Shown piece after piece: positions 24,081 to 33,108 of a stretch of 64,000 nucleotides of DNA. Position numbers and translations under genes: made by a program. The notes under the pieces are model-generated. The model saw only the letters and a list, made by a program, of their open reading frames with translations, was not told where the DNA came from and made no database searches. The stretch spans positions 682,001 through 746,000 of the forward strand of contig LJCX01000026.1 of the NCBI GenBank assembly GCA_001298545.1. Direction: 5' to 3'. Numbering within the stretch: position 1 is the stretch's first letter; every line of letters begins with the position of its first letter. The DNA comes from Actinobacteria bacterium OV320. GTDB lineage: Bacteria; Actinomycetota; Actinomycetes; Streptomycetales; Streptomycetaceae.

Positions 24081-25223
24081 GTGTCCCTCACCTTCCACTG
24101 GTTCCTCCCCACCAACGGCGACAGCCGCCATGTCGTCGGCGGCGGCCACGGCACCCCCGCCACCGCCTCCGGAAGGGACCGGCCGCCGACGGTTGCCTAC
24201 CTGAGCCAGATCGCCCGCGCCGCGGAGGACCTCGGCTTCCTGGGCGTGCTCACCCCCACCGGGGCCTGGTGCGAGGACGCGTGGCTGACGACGGCCATGG
24301 TCAGCCAGCACACCGAGCGGCTCAAGTTCCTGGTCGCCTTCCGGCCCGGCTTCGTCTCGCCGACGCTCGCCGCGCAGATGGCCTCCACCTTCCAGCGGCA
24401 GACCGGCGGACGGCTCCTGCTCAACGTCGTCACCGGCGGCGAGAGCCACGAGCAGCGGGCCTACGGCGACTTCCTGGACAAGGACGACCGCTATCGCCGG
24501 ACCGGTGAGTTCCTCCGGATCGTCAGGGAGTTGTGGGAGGGCAAGACCGTCGACCTGGAGGGGGAGCACCTCCGGGTCGAGGACGCGAAGCTGGCCCGGG
24601 TGCCGGATCCGGTTCCGGAGGTGTACTTCGGCGGGTCCTCGCCGATCGCCGGTGAGATCGCCGCGAAGTACGTCGACGTCTACCTCACCTGGGGCGAGCC
24701 GCCGGCCCAGGTCGCGGAGAAGATCGCCTGGATCCGGGGGCTCGCGGCGAAGGAGGGGCGGACGCTCCGGTTCGGCATCCGGCTCCACGTCATCACCCGC
24801 GACACCTCGCAGGAGGCCTGGGCGGAGGCGGACCGGCTGCTCGCCGGGTTCGACCCGGAGACCGTACGGTCCGTCCAGGCCGGGCTCGCGCGCAGTGAGT
24901 CCGAGGGACAGCAGCGGATGCTCGCGCTGCACGGCGGCGGCAGCCGGGACGGGCTGGAGATCCATCCCCACCTCTGGGCCGGGATCGGTCTGGTCCGTGG
25001 CGGCGCGGGGACCGCGCTGGTGGGCAGCCATGAGGAGGTCGCCGGGCTCATCAAGGAGTACGCGGCGCTGGGGATCGAGGAGTTCGTGCTGTCCGGCTAC
25101 CCGCATCTGGAGGAGGCGTACTGGTTCGGGGAGGGCGTGCTGCCCCGGCTGGCCGGCGAGGGGCTGTGGGAACACCCCGCGGGGAAGCAGGTGGCGTCGG
25201 TGCAGGTGCCGTTCGCCGGCTGA
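24081..25223 (+). CDS. ssuD: FMNH2-dependent alkanesulfonate monooxygenase, LLM class (SsuD-like)
   Basis: 380 aa from GTG 24081 with CGGAGA upstream. It starts MSLTFHWFLPTNGDSRHVVGGGHG, and has the luciferase-like TIM barrel with ARAAEDLGFLGVLTPTGAWCEDAWL, FQRQTGGRLLLNVVTGGE, YFGGSSPIAGEIAAKYVDVYLTWGEP and FVLSGYPHLEEAYWFGEGVLP, which match SsuD. It would cleave alkanesulfonates to aldehyde and sulfite. Its reduced FMN comes from SsuE in the same cluster. No sulfonate ABC transporter is present in the window. Confidence 0.9.
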   Translation: MSLTFHWFLPTNGDSRHVVGGGHGTPATASGRDRPPTVAYLSQIARAAEDLGFLGVLTPTGAWCEDAWLTTAMVSQHTERLKFLVAFRPGFVSPTLAAQMASTFQRQTGGRLLLNVVTGGESHEQRAYGDFLDKDDRYRRTGEFLRIVRELWEGKTVDLEGEHLRVEDAKLARVPDPVPEVYFGGSSPIAGEIAAKYVDVYLTWGEPPAQVAEKIAWIRGLAAKEGRTLRFGIRLHVITRDTSQEAWAEADRLLAGFDPETVRSVQAGLARSESEGQQRMLALHGGGSRDGLEIHPHLWAGIGLVRGGAGTALVGSHEEVAGLIKEYAALGIEEFVLSGYPHLEEAYWFGEGVLPRLAGEGLWEHPAGKQVASVQVPFAG

Positions 25224-25299
25224 GCGGGGTGTCCGGGGGCGCGGGCGTATGCGGATCGTGGGTGACCGCTCGCACGGTTCCCCGCGCCCCTGGGGGCGG

Positions 25300-26328
25300 C
25301 TAGTCGGTCAGTGACCTCAGGTGGTCCGCGCGTGACTCCCGTGTCTGGGCCTGGACCATGAGGAACAGGGCCTCCCTCGCCAGGCGTTGGGCCCTGTTCG
25401 TCAGCAGCATGGAGCGGCCGCCGCCGGTCACCACCGCCGCCGTGGTCGCCGTCCGCATCACCTCGGACGCCCGGGTCCGCAGGGCCAGGCGCTCCGCCAG
25501 ATGCTCATGGGGCGCCGGACCGTCGGCGAGGGCGTAGGCCCGGGTGCGGACCTCCGTGAGACGGGCGCGCAACGGTGCGGCCGTGTCCTCGTCCAGCAGG
25601 GTCAGGGCCGCTTCGGTGACACCGAAGACCGCCGGGTTGGCGTTCACCGTCCTCAGGCGGTCCGCCGCCGACCAGCGTTCGTGCGGGGTGCGCAGCGCGA
25701 CCGCCTCCTCGGGGAGCCACAGGCCGTCCAGTTCCAGGGAGACCGTGCGGGCCGCGCCGAGGGCGGCGAGGCGCAGCGGGGCCGAGGCGCGCAGGCCCGG
25801 CTGCTCGCGCGCCTCGGTGAAGGCGAACAGGACCTCGCCGGTGCCGGTGACGCCGGCGAGCAGCAGCACATCGTTCAGGCCCCACCCCGTGTACCAGGGG
25901 ACCGTCCCGTCGAAGCGCCAGCCGGCCCGCTCCGGGGTGACCCGGACGGGGACGCGCGGATACGCCCGCAGGTGCGCGTACGCCACCCCCGACAGCAGCT
26001 CACCGCTCGCCAGCGGGCCCAGCAGGCGTTCACGCGCCGGACCCTCGTTCCCGGCCAGGGTCAGTACCGGGGTGTGGTGCTGCGCCTGCACGAACCAGGT
26101 CGAGCAGCATGCCCCGGCCAGGATCTCCGTCGTCTCGCGCAACACCGCACCGGGTGCCCCGGCCCCGCCGTACTCCTTCGGCGCGTTCAGCCCGAGCAGG
26201 CCCGAGCGTCTGATCTCCGCGAGGTGGCTCGTGGGGACCTCTTCCTGGTCGACCTGTTCGGCCTGCGGGGCGAGGAGGCCGTCCGCGAGGCTGCGGGCGC
26301 GCGTGACGAGGGGGTGCGGTGCGGTCAT
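25300..26328 (-). CDS. Acyl-CoA dehydrogenase-fold oxidoreductase convergent to ssuD
   Basis: 342 aa; ATG at 26328 (MTAPHPLVTRARSLADGLLAP). It has the acyl-CoA dehydrogenase/SfnB/DszC layout: EEVPTSHLAEIRRSGLLGLNAPKEYGGAGAP, CCSTWFVQAQHHTPVLTLAG, GWRFDGTVPWYTGWGLNDVLLLAG. The C-terminal helical domain ends SMLLTNRAQRLAREALFLMVQAQTRESRADHLRSL, without the catalytic Glu context of true beta-oxidation enzymes that I could recognise. Placement next to ssuD suggests sulfur or flavin chemistry, but it faces the other way and may be separately regulated. Confidence 0.78.
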   Translation of the reverse strand: MTAPHPLVTRARSLADGLLAPQAEQVDQEEVPTSHLAEIRRSGLLGLNAPKEYGGAGAPGAVLRETTEILAGACCSTWFVQAQHHTPVLTLAGNEGPARERLLGPLASGELLSGVAYAHLRAYPRVPVRVTPERAGWRFDGTVPWYTGWGLNDVLLLAGVTGTGEVLFAFTEAREQPGLRASAPLRLAALGAARTVSLELDGLWLPEEAVALRTPHERWSAADRLRTVNANPAVFGVTEAALTLLDEDTAAPLRARLTEVRTRAYALADGPAPHEHLAERLALRTRASEVMRTATTAAVVTGGGRSMLLTNRAQRLAREALFLMVQAQTRESRADHLRSLTD

Positions 26329-26436
26329 GGGCGGGATTCTTCCGGTTCCGTGGCGCGGGGTGTCGATCCGGGGGGCCGCCGTTCGTGTAGGAGGTGACAG
26401 AACGGCACGGGACCTGCCCGAGACACGGAGGACGTC

Positions 26437-26787
26437 ATGAAGTACTACCTGCTCAGTGTGATCACGCCCACCGAGGGCGAACCCCCGTCGGCCGAAGGGA
26501 TGGCGGAGATCGGCCGCAACCTCGAGACGTTCCACCGGGAGCTGCGCGAGGCCGACGCCTGGGTGTTCGCCGGAGGGCTGCACGGGCCGGAGACGGCCAC
26601 CGTGCTGCGGCCGGGCGGCGGCGACGTCCTCGTCACCGACGGGCCGTACGCCGAGGGCAAGGAGTACCTCGGCGGGATCTGCCTGATCAAGGCGCCGGAT
26701 CTGGACGCCGCCCTGCACTGGGGCCGCCGGGCGACCTGGGCCACCACTCTTCCCATCGAGGTGCGCCCCTTCATGGGTGAGGCCTGA
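26437..26787 (+). CDS. YCII-related (DGPF-domain) protein
   Basis: 116 aa; ATG with CACGGAGG upstream. It has the compact YCII fold and the characteristic D-G-P-(F/Y) motif, here [35 protein letters not shown] proteins are encoded next to ECF42 sigma factors, and the stop here overlaps the sigma start by one base (TGATG). It has no known catalytic role in this context; it may be part of the sigma-factor regulatory circuit. Confidence 0.87.
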   Translation: MKYYLLSVITPTEGEPPSAEGMAEIGRNLETFHRELREADAWVFAGGLHGPETATVLRPGGGDVLVTDGPYAEGKEYLGGICLIKAPDLDAALHWGRRATWATTLPIEVRPFMGEA

Positions 26788-27986
26788 TGCCCCTCGACGT
26801 CGAGGCCGTGTTCCGCGCTGAATACGGCCGGGCCGTCGCCGTCCTGGTCCGTTTCCTCGGCGACATCGACCTCGCCGAGGAGGCGGTGCAGGACGCCTTC
26901 ACCACGGCCGTCGACCGCTGGCCGCGGACCGGTGTGCCGCCGAGCCCGGCGGGCTGGATCATCACCACGGCTCGCAACCGGGCCGTCGACCGGCTGCGCC
27001 GGGAGTCCACCCGGGGCGCCCGGCACGCCGAGGCCTCCCTGCTGTACGCCACCGAGCCGCCCGCGGAGGAGGGCCCCGTGCGCGACGACCGGCTCCGTCT
27101 GATCTTCACCTGCTGCCATCCCGCGCTGGCCCCGCAGGCGCAGGTCGCCCTGACCCTGCGCCTCCTCGGCGGACTCACCACCGCCCGGCTCGCCCGCGCC
27201 TTCCTCGTCCCCGAGCCGACCATGGCCCAGCGTTTGGTCCGCGCCAAGGCGAAGATCCGGGACGCGCGCATCCCGTACCGCGTGCCCCGCGACGCCGACC
27301 TGCCCGACCGGCTGAACGGCGTGCTCGCGGTCGTCTACCTGATCTTCAACGAGGGGTACGGGGGCGATCCGGACCTGTGTGCCGAGGCCCTGCGCCTCGG
27401 CCGGCTCCTCACCGAGCTGATGCCGGACGAGCCCGAGGTCACCGGGCTGCTGGCGCTGATGCTGCTCGTCCACTCGCGCCGGACCGCGCGGGAGGACGCC
27501 GACGGCACGCTCGTACCGCTGCCCGAGCAGGACCGCGGCCGATGGGACCGGGACCTGGTCACCGAGGGACAGTCGCTCGTCCGTCGCTGTCTGCGCCGCA
27601 ACCGGCCGGGGCCGTACCAGGTCCAGGCCGCGATCCAGGCCGTCCACAGCGACGCGCCGACCGCCGCCGACACCGACTGGCGGCAGATCCTGCGCCTGTA
27701 CGACCAGCTCATGGAACTCGCCCCGAGCCCGGTCGTGGCGCTGAACCGGGCGGTCGCCGTGGCGGAGACGGAAGGCCCGGGCCGGGCCCTGGAACTCGTC
27801 GACGGGCTGGACCTCGACGGCTACCACGTCTGGCACGCGGTCCGCGCCGACCTGCTGCGCCGCCTGCACCGGGCCACCGAGGCCGCGCGCGCCTACGAGG
27901 CGGCCCTCGCGCTGAGCGAGAGCCCGGCGGAACGAGCCTTCCTCGACCGGCGCAGGCACGCGCTCACCGAAGAGGCCGGGAAGTAG
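26787..27986 (+). CDS. ECF sigma factor of the ECF42 type with large C-terminal extension
   Basis: 399 aa, about twice the size of a standard ECF factor, coupled to the DGPF gene by TGATG. Region 2 ([39 protein letters not shown]) and region 4 ([29 protein letters not shown]) are in the first ~170 residues. The rest is a helical, TPR/SnoaL-like extension ([61 protein letters not shown]) typical of ECF42 and needed for activity in studied members. There is no anti-sigma gene, in keeping with the group. Confidence 0.9.
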   Translation: MPLDVEAVFRAEYGRAVAVLVRFLGDIDLAEEAVQDAFTTAVDRWPRTGVPPSPAGWIITTARNRAVDRLRRESTRGARHAEASLLYATEPPAEEGPVRDDRLRLIFTCCHPALAPQAQVALTLRLLGGLTTARLARAFLVPEPTMAQRLVRAKAKIRDARIPYRVPRDADLPDRLNGVLAVVYLIFNEGYGGDPDLCAEALRLGRLLTELMPDEPEVTGLLALMLLVHSRRTAREDADGTLVPLPEQDRGRWDRDLVTEGQSLVRRCLRRNRPGPYQVQAAIQAVHSDAPTAADTDWRQILRLYDQLMELAPSPVVALNRAVAVAETEGPGRALELVDGLDLDGYHVWHAVRADLLRRLHRATEAARAYEAALALSESPAERAFLDRRRHALTEEAGK

Positions 27987-28121
27987 TCGGCGCACCCGGG
28001 AATGTATTTCGGTGCATGAAAGGTTGGCATATACATCGAGCTGCCGCTCGTGCCGAGAGCGAGCCGACCGCTCGCACCGAGACCCCAGGGCCGCAAGGCC
28101 CGCGCACCCCAGCGAGGCACC

Positions 28122-29447
28122 GTGACCACCCCCGCCACTCCCGAGCAGCCCGCCGATGTCGTGGCCCGGCTGCGCGCCACCTTCCGCACCGGCCGCACCA
28201 AGCCCGTCGCCTGGCGCACGGAGCAGCTGCGCCGCCTGCGCGAGCTGCTCACCGAGCGGGGCGCCGACCTGGCCGACGCCCTCCACACCGACCTGGGCAA
28301 GAGCTCCGCCGAGGCGTACCGCACCGAGATCGACTTCACGGTCCGGGAGATCGACCACACCCTCGACCACCTGGACGGGTGGCTGCGCCCCGAGTCCGCC
28401 CCGGTCCCGGCCCACCTCGGCGCCGACGCCACCGCGTGGACGCAGGTCGACCCGCTCGGCGTGGTCCTCGTCATCGCGCCCTGGAACTACCCCGCGCAGC
28501 TCCTGCTCGCCCCGCTGGTCGGCGCTCTCGCCGCCGGAAACGCGGTGGTCGTCAAGCCCAGCGAGCTCGCGCCCGCCACCTCCGCCGCGCTGGCCCGCCT
28601 GCTGCCGGCGTATCTGGACACCGACGCGGTCGCCGTCGTCGAGGGCGGGATCCCGGAGACCACCGCCCTGCTGGCCGAGCGCTTCGACCACATCTTCTAC
28701 ACCGGCAACGGCACCGTCGGCCGTGTCGTCCTGCGCGCCGCCGCCGAGCACCTCACCCCCGTCACCCTCGAACTCGGCGGCAAGTCACCGGCGTTCGTCG
28801 ACCGCGACGCCGACCTCTCCGTCATCGCCGACCGGTTGGCCCGCGGCAAGTTCCTCAACGCCGGCCAGACCTGCGTCGCCCCCGACTACGTCCTCACCGA
28901 CCCGGAGACGGCCGCCGCCCTCGAACCCCTGCTGGCCCGCGCGGTCGAGACGCTCTACGGGAGCGACCCGCAGGCCTCGGACGCCTACGGCCGCATCATC
29001 AACGAACGCCACTTCGACCGGCTCGCCGCCCTGCTCGACTCCGGCCGGATCGTGGTCGGCGGCGGCAAGGACCGTACGGACAAGTACCTCGCGCCCACCG
29101 TCCTCGCCGACGTCGACCCCGGGTCGCCCGTGATGCGGGAGGAGATCTTCGGCCCGATCCTGCCGATCGTCACCGTCGAAGGCCTGGACGAGGCGATCGC
29201 CTTCATCAACGACCGCGACAAGCCCCTCGCCCTGTACGTCTTCACCGAGTCCGGCGAGACCCGGAGCCGCATCGCCGCCGAGACCTCTTCCGGCGGTCTC
29301 GGCTACGGCCTGCCGCTCGCCCATCTCACCGTCTCCGACCTGCCGTTCGGCGGAGTGGGCGAGAGCGGCATGGGCAGCTACCACGGCCGCTGGTCCATCG
29401 AGACGTTCAGCCACCGCAAGGCGGTGCTGGACAAGCCGCTGCACTGA
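28122..29447 (+). CDS. NAD(P)-dependent aldehyde dehydrogenase (class 3-like)
   Basis: 441 aa from GTG 28122 (AGCGAGG upstream). Signature elements: VLVIAPWNYPAQLLLAPLVGALAAGNAVVVKPSELAP, the NAD loop FYTGNGTVGRVV, catalytic Glu in TLELGGKSPAFVD, catalytic Cys in KFLNAGQTCVAPDYVL, and EIFGPILPIVTV. The short length and lack of an oligomerisation tail fit class 3-type fatty/aromatic aldehyde dehydrogenases. The 135-bp spacer upstream is AT-rich, with ATGTAT...ATACAT at 28002 and 28031 that could be a weak operator. The substrate is not defined. Confidence 0.9.
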   Translation: MTTPATPEQPADVVARLRATFRTGRTKPVAWRTEQLRRLRELLTERGADLADALHTDLGKSSAEAYRTEIDFTVREIDHTLDHLDGWLRPESAPVPAHLGADATAWTQVDPLGVVLVIAPWNYPAQLLLAPLVGALAAGNAVVVKPSELAPATSAALARLLPAYLDTDAVAVVEGGIPETTALLAERFDHIFYTGNGTVGRVVLRAAAEHLTPVTLELGGKSPAFVDRDADLSVIADRLARGKFLNAGQTCVAPDYVLTDPETAAALEPLLARAVETLYGSDPQASDAYGRIINERHFDRLAALLDSGRIVVGGGKDRTDKYLAPTVLADVDPGSPVMREEIFGPILPIVTVEGLDEAIAFINDRDKPLALYVFTESGETRSRIAAETSSGGLGYGLPLAHLTVSDLPFGGVGESGMGSYHGRWSIETFSHRKAVLDKPLH

Positions 29448-29726
29448 GCCGCGCGAGGCACGGGCAGCGGGCGGCGGGCGCGGGCGGCGGGCGCGGGCGG
29501 GCGAAAACGGACGGGAGTGAGCGGAAGTAGCCCGCCAAGCGGCCGTCAGGGAAGCGGTATTAGCCCGGAACGGCACGGTCCGTAGTCCGAAACGGCCAAT
29601 TCCGTCGGGCTTTCGAATCCGGAGTGCACGAAACGGCACCGCCGGACGCCGTGGAGGCAGAAGGTGTGACCGATGCCTTCCGGGGTCCCTGAGCCCCGCA
29701 CAGCCAGCGGAAGGACCGAAGGGTCC

Positions 29727-29891
29727 GTGAACGACCAGTTCGAACAGCTCGCCCGCGACGTGGCGTTGTCCGTGCTCGCCCTCCGGGTCTTCGGACCCGG
29801 GGTCCTCACCCTCGCGCGCCGGTCCGTCGCCGCACTCGTGCGGGTGGGCGTCCGGGAAATGGACCATCGCCTCCCGGGAGGCGATCGGTGA
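29727..29891 (+). CDS. Small protein preceding an ECF sigma factor
   Basis: 54 aa from GTG 29727 (VNDQFEQLARDVALSVLALR) with GGAAGGACCGAAGG upstream. A longer reading from ATG 29673 is possible. Its stop overlaps the sigma start (GTGA). It is amphipathic with a Val/Leu/Arg-rich middle and no signal peptide. I do not recognise it. Three G-A-A-A-C-G-G-type repeats lie in the spacer before it (29562-29640). Its place at the head of the operon suggests it may modulate the sigma factor. Confidence 0.5.
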   Translation: MNDQFEQLARDVALSVLALRVFGPGVLTLARRSVAALVRVGVREMDHRLPGGDR

Positions 29892-30454
29892 CCCAGGAGG
29901 AGTTGCGCCCCGCGGGCAACCCGCGCGCGCCGGAGAAGCTGCCCCTGGACTTCAGCGCCTTCCACCAGATGCACCGCCCGCGCTACGTCCGCGAGGCCGA
30001 GCGCTGCTTGCGCCGCCGCGCGGACGCCGAGGAGGCCGTGGACGAGGCGTTCGTCCAACTCGCCCGGCAGTGGCCGCAGATACTGAGCGCCGAGAACCCA
30101 GCCGCCTATGCCTGGCGGGTGATGAAGAACCGCGTCGTCGACCACGCCCGGGCCCGCGGCCGGCGCGCCACGCTGATGGACACGGCCGTCTTCGAGACGG
30201 TCACCCTCCAGAGCGCCGAGGACGCCTTCGAGGTGATCGAGCAGAACCTGCGGCTGTTCCGGGCGATCTCCGCCCTCCCCGAGCGCCAGCGGGACGTCAT
30301 CCGGCTGCGCTACTGCGAGGGCTACAGCACCGCCGACGTGGCGTTCCAGCTGGGGATCACCGAGGCCGGGGTGCGTTCCACCGAGCGCTATGCCAAACGC
30401 CGGCTGCGGGAGATCTACACATCGGACGCCGAGGAGGAGGCGGAGCGGTCATGA
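29888..30454 (+). CDS. ECF RNA polymerase sigma factor
   Basis: 188 aa; GTG start overlapping the previous stop. Region 2: HQMHRPRYVREAERCLRRRADAEEAVDEAFVQLARQWPQILS, where Y-V-R-E-A-E replaces the more usual core. Region 4: ISALPERQRDVIRLRYCEGYSTADVAFQLGITEAGVRSTERYAKRRLREIY. No anti-sigma factor of known type is adjacent. It is coupled by ATGA to the following unknown gene, so the three-gene set 29727-31317 is one operon. Confidence 0.85.
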   Translation: MTQEELRPAGNPRAPEKLPLDFSAFHQMHRPRYVREAERCLRRRADAEEAVDEAFVQLARQWPQILSAENPAAYAWRVMKNRVVDHARARGRRATLMDTAVFETVTLQSAEDAFEVIEQNLRLFRAISALPERQRDVIRLRYCEGYSTADVAFQLGITEAGVRSTERYAKRRLREIYTSDAEEEAERS

Positions 30455-31317
30455 CCTTCGACACCGCGAGCGACATCGACACCCTGCTGGCGGGGGCGCG
30501 ACTGACCCCCACGGCCCCCTACAGCCGCGCGGACATCGAGGCCGCGGAGGCCCGTATCGCCGCCCGGGTCGCGGCGGGCGGCCCCGACGGGCCCGCGGCG
30601 CGGGTGTGCCCGCAGCGCGCCGCGGCGGCCGACAGGCCCCCGCGGGTGCACCCCGCGGCGCGGGACCTCCGAGCGCTCTGCGAGGCGCTGCTGACCCGCC
30701 CCGGCGCCCTGCAGGGCCTCGGCAACTTCCTCGGCAGCTCCCTGCCCGAGCCCTCCGGCGCGCGGATCCTCGGCAGCCTGCTGTACCTCGCCGACTGCGA
30801 GGACAGCGCCCGCTTCTGGTGGCAGTACGGCGCCGGCGCCTCGGACACCGTCTCCGGATACTGCCTCTACCTCCACCACCGCTCGATGGGGGAGGACGAC
30901 GAGGCCGACTGGTGGCTGCGCCACACGGAGATCACCCCCGCGACGCTGAGCCGGGAGGCCACCGAACTGGAGATCGCCACGGCGCTGCACGTGCTCAGCG
31001 GTCTGCGCCGCGGCGGGAGAGGACTGCCCAGGGCGTTGCGGGCGCTGGTCGAGTACGTGCCGGCCGTGGTCGGCTTCGTCGACGACGACCTCGAACTCCC
31101 CCTCCCCGACGGCGATCTGGCCGAGATCGTGGAGGAGGTCGTCGCCCATGGCACACCCCCCGCCGAAGAGCGCCGGCGCACCCGGTCCGGCGCGCTGCCC
31201 GAACGCCGGGAGCCGGTCGTGCACACCGTGTCCTCGGCCACCCCCCGCACGGCCCGGCCCTGGAGCCGCGACGTCCAGGAAGCGCTGCGCAAGTGCGAGG
31301 AGACCGTGGCCTGTTGA
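30451..31317 (+). CDS. Unknown protein coupled to the ECF sigma factor
   Basis: 288 aa; ATG in an ATGA overlap with the sigma gene. Largely helical, with a Trp-rich core ARFWWQYGAGASDTVSGYCLYLHHRSMGEDDEADWW around residues 125-160. An acidic strand region (VVGFVDDDLELPLPDGDLAEIVEEV) and a basic tail follow. There is no signal peptide, membrane segment or zinc-finger anti-sigma motif. I recognise it only as the kind of protein found downstream of such ECF genes in streptomycetes. A role in controlling the sigma factor is possible but unproven. Confidence 0.7.
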   Translation: MTFDTASDIDTLLAGARLTPTAPYSRADIEAAEARIAARVAAGGPDGPAARVCPQRAAAADRPPRVHPAARDLRALCEALLTRPGALQGLGNFLGSSLPEPSGARILGSLLYLADCEDSARFWWQYGAGASDTVSGYCLYLHHRSMGEDDEADWWLRHTEITPATLSREATELEIATALHVLSGLRRGGRGLPRALRALVEYVPAVVGFVDDDLELPLPDGDLAEIVEEVVAHGTPPAEERRRTRSGALPERREPVVHTVSSATPRTARPWSRDVQEALRKCEETVAC

Positions 31318-31369
31318 GGGCCCGTGCCACCGGCTCGTGCCGGTGCGCGGCGCGTGCGAGACTGCCCGG

Positions 31370-32290
31370 ATGACCTCCGCAACGATCACCGCGGACGCCG
31401 CGGGCACCTGGGACATCGGCGGCCTGACGGTCGGCCGCATCGGCTTCGGCGCGATGCGGCTGACCGGCAGCGCGGCCTTCCACCTCGGCACGCCGAGCGA
31501 CCGCGGCCGCTCGATCGCCGTCCTGCGCAAGGCGGTCGAACTCGGCGTCAACCACATCGACACCGCCGCCTTCTACTTCTCCGCCCTGCGCTCCGCCAAC
31601 GAACTGATCAACAGCGCGCTCGCCCCGTACCCCGACGACCTGCTGATCGCCACCAAGGTCGGCCCCTTCCGCGACTGGTCGGGGGAGTGGGGCACCTCGG
31701 CCCGCCCCGAGGACCTGCGCGGCCACGTGGAGGAGAACCTGCGCCAGCTCGGCCGTGACCACCTCGACCTGGTGTACCTGCGCCGGATGCGCCAGGACTC
31801 GGTCGCCGAGCACTTCGGCGCCCTCGCCGAACTGCGCGCCGCCGGACTGATCCGCCACCTCGGCATCTCCGACGTCGAACCCCGCCATCTCGCCGAGGCG
31901 CAGGCCATCGCCCCCGTCGTCAGCGTGCAGAACCGCTACGGCCTCGGCCACCACGCCCCCGCGACCGAGGAACTCCTGCGCGTCTGCGGCGAACAGGGCG
32001 TCGCCTTCGTGCCGTTCTTCGCCATCGCGGGCGACGGCGGAGCGCAGGGCGCCACCACCGCCCACGACGAGGCGGTGCTCGCCGTCGCCCGCGCCCACGG
32101 CACGTCCCCCGCCGCTGTCCGCCTCGCCTGGACCCTCGCCCAGGGGCCGCATGTGCTGGCCATCCCGGGCACCGGAGACCCCGGCCACCTCACGGAGAAC
32201 GTCGCGGCGGGCGCGCTGCGCCTCACGGCCGAAGAACTCCACCGCCTGAACACCACCCACCACGGCGCCGACGGCCCACCGCCCAACTGA
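31370..32290 (+). CDS. Aldo/keto reductase
   Basis: 306 aa from ATG 31370. The TIM barrel is recognisable: GGLTVGRIGFGAMRLTGS, KAVELGVNHIDTAAFYFSALRSANELINSAL (catalytic D-x-A-x-x-Y), LLIATKVGPF, LGRDHLDLVYLRRM, RHLGISDVEPRHLAEA, VQNRYGLGH and the NADP-binding end LAIPGTGDPGHLTENVAAGALRLT. It is an NADPH-dependent carbonyl reductase of unknown substrate. In place of a common D-L-Y-x-x-H, the segment reads D-L-V-Y-L-R-R, so the active-site histidine is missing and the enzyme may be a divergent member. Confidence 0.87.
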   Translation: MTSATITADAAGTWDIGGLTVGRIGFGAMRLTGSAAFHLGTPSDRGRSIAVLRKAVELGVNHIDTAAFYFSALRSANELINSALAPYPDDLLIATKVGPFRDWSGEWGTSARPEDLRGHVEENLRQLGRDHLDLVYLRRMRQDSVAEHFGALAELRAAGLIRHLGISDVEPRHLAEAQAIAPVVSVQNRYGLGHHAPATEELLRVCGEQGVAFVPFFAIAGDGGAQGATTAHDEAVLAVARAHGTSPAAVRLAWTLAQGPHVLAIPGTGDPGHLTENVAAGALRLTAEELHRLNTTHHGADGPPPN

Positions 32291-32649
32291 CCCACCGACG
32301 ATCGGCATGCCGGCCCGCCACTCCGCCGCCCCACCGTCCACTGCCCGCCGGACGCCGGACGCCGGACGCCGCGACCGTCGGCGAGGGCCACCGGCGAACT
32401 GATCCGCCGACGAGCGGCATGCCGCCCCGCTGTCCACTGCCCGCCGGACGCCGGACGCCGGACGCCGGACGCCGGACGCCGGACGCCGGAAGCCGGAAGC
32501 CGGAAGCCGGAAGCCGCGACCGTCCCCGGACCTCGCCGCCTGGCGAGACCCGGCGCGGCGCCCGGCCGCTTCCGGTGAACGGCGCCCGGAACGGCAGGCG
32601 CATCCGGGTGGCGGCGCCCGACCGGGGCCGGGCAGGTAGGGCGAGCGAG
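32291..32649. other. Repeat-filled intergenic region left of the PPOX gene
   Basis: 359 bp without a credible gene. It consists of a ~112-bp unit repeated imperfectly (at ~32286 and ~32397, containing CCGACGA(T/G)CGGCATGCCG and TGTCCACTGCCCGCCGGACG). Each unit ends in a GGACGCC heptamer array, followed by a GC-rich tail. Confidence 0.7.
32446..32515. repeat. Heptamer array: six GGACGCC then four GGAAGCC
   Basis: Ten uninterrupted 7-bp units run from 32446 to 32515. A shorter array of the same heptamer is at ~32350-32370. The reverse complement, GGCGTCC, forms another six-unit array at 33350-33391 on the other side of the PPOX-family gene. Confidence 0.95.
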
Positions 32650-33108
32650 CTAGACGACCCACACCCCGTCCCGCATCAGATGACGACGGGGCAGCTCGTG
32701 CACCTCGCGCCATGTCTGCACCGCCACCGGCCGCACCCGGAAGTAGGCGTACGACCCGCTGTCCCGGCCCGGATCCCAGCCGGTCTTCGCCAGGAACGCC
32801 CGGGCGGCCGCCTCCGGTACCTCCTCCCGCGTGTACGTCTCGACCTCGCCGTCGACGAGAACCACGTCCCGCGTGTCCCCCAAGGCCAGGCGGGCCCGGC
32901 CGCCCTCCCTGAGGTTGCGGCCGGTGGGGTTGGTGAGGCGGGTGGACAGCCACAGGTGCTCGCCGTCCCAGAGGAACCACAGCGCGACGAGACAGGGCAG
33001 TCCCTCCCGGTCCGCCGTGGCGACCCAGATGTCGAGCTCGCGTTCCAGCCGGTCCAGCAGTTCCTGCTTGCGCTGCCCCGGGGTGCGGGGCGGCTCGGTG
33101 ATCTTCAT
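32650..33108 (-). CDS. Pyridoxamine 5'-phosphate oxidase (PPOX)-family flavoprotein
   Basis: 152 aa; ATG at 33108 (MKITEPPRTPGQRKQELLDRLERE). It shows the split-barrel fold: LDIWVATADREGLPCLVALWFLWDGEHLWLSTRL, NLREGGRARLALGDTRDVVLVDGEVETYT, and the end YAYFRVRPVAVQTWREVHELPRRHLMRDGVWV. The family binds FMN or F420. An F420-linked reductase is common in streptomycetes, but cofactor choice is inference. The gene is set between heptamer arrays of opposite orientation. Confidence 0.82.
   Translation of the reverse strand: MKITEPPRTPGQRKQELLDRLERELDIWVATADREGLPCLVALWFLWDGEHLWLSTRLTNPTGRNLREGGRARLALGDTRDVVLVDGEVETYTREEVPEAAARAFLAKTGWDPGRDSGSYAYFRVRPVAVQTWREVHELPRRHLMRDGVWVV

Noticed and set aside
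26445-28751. A 768-codon minus-strand frame opposite the DGPF, ECF42 and aldehyde dehydrogenase genes
   Set aside because: Low-information Gly/Arg/Val-rich product covering three genes with clear family motifs on the other strand.
29460-29510. GCGGGCGGCGGGCGC tract after the aldehyde dehydrogenase gene considered as a G-quadruplex regulator
   Set aside because: It is a simple GC-rich run of irregular G lengths at a gene end; nothing links it to regulation.
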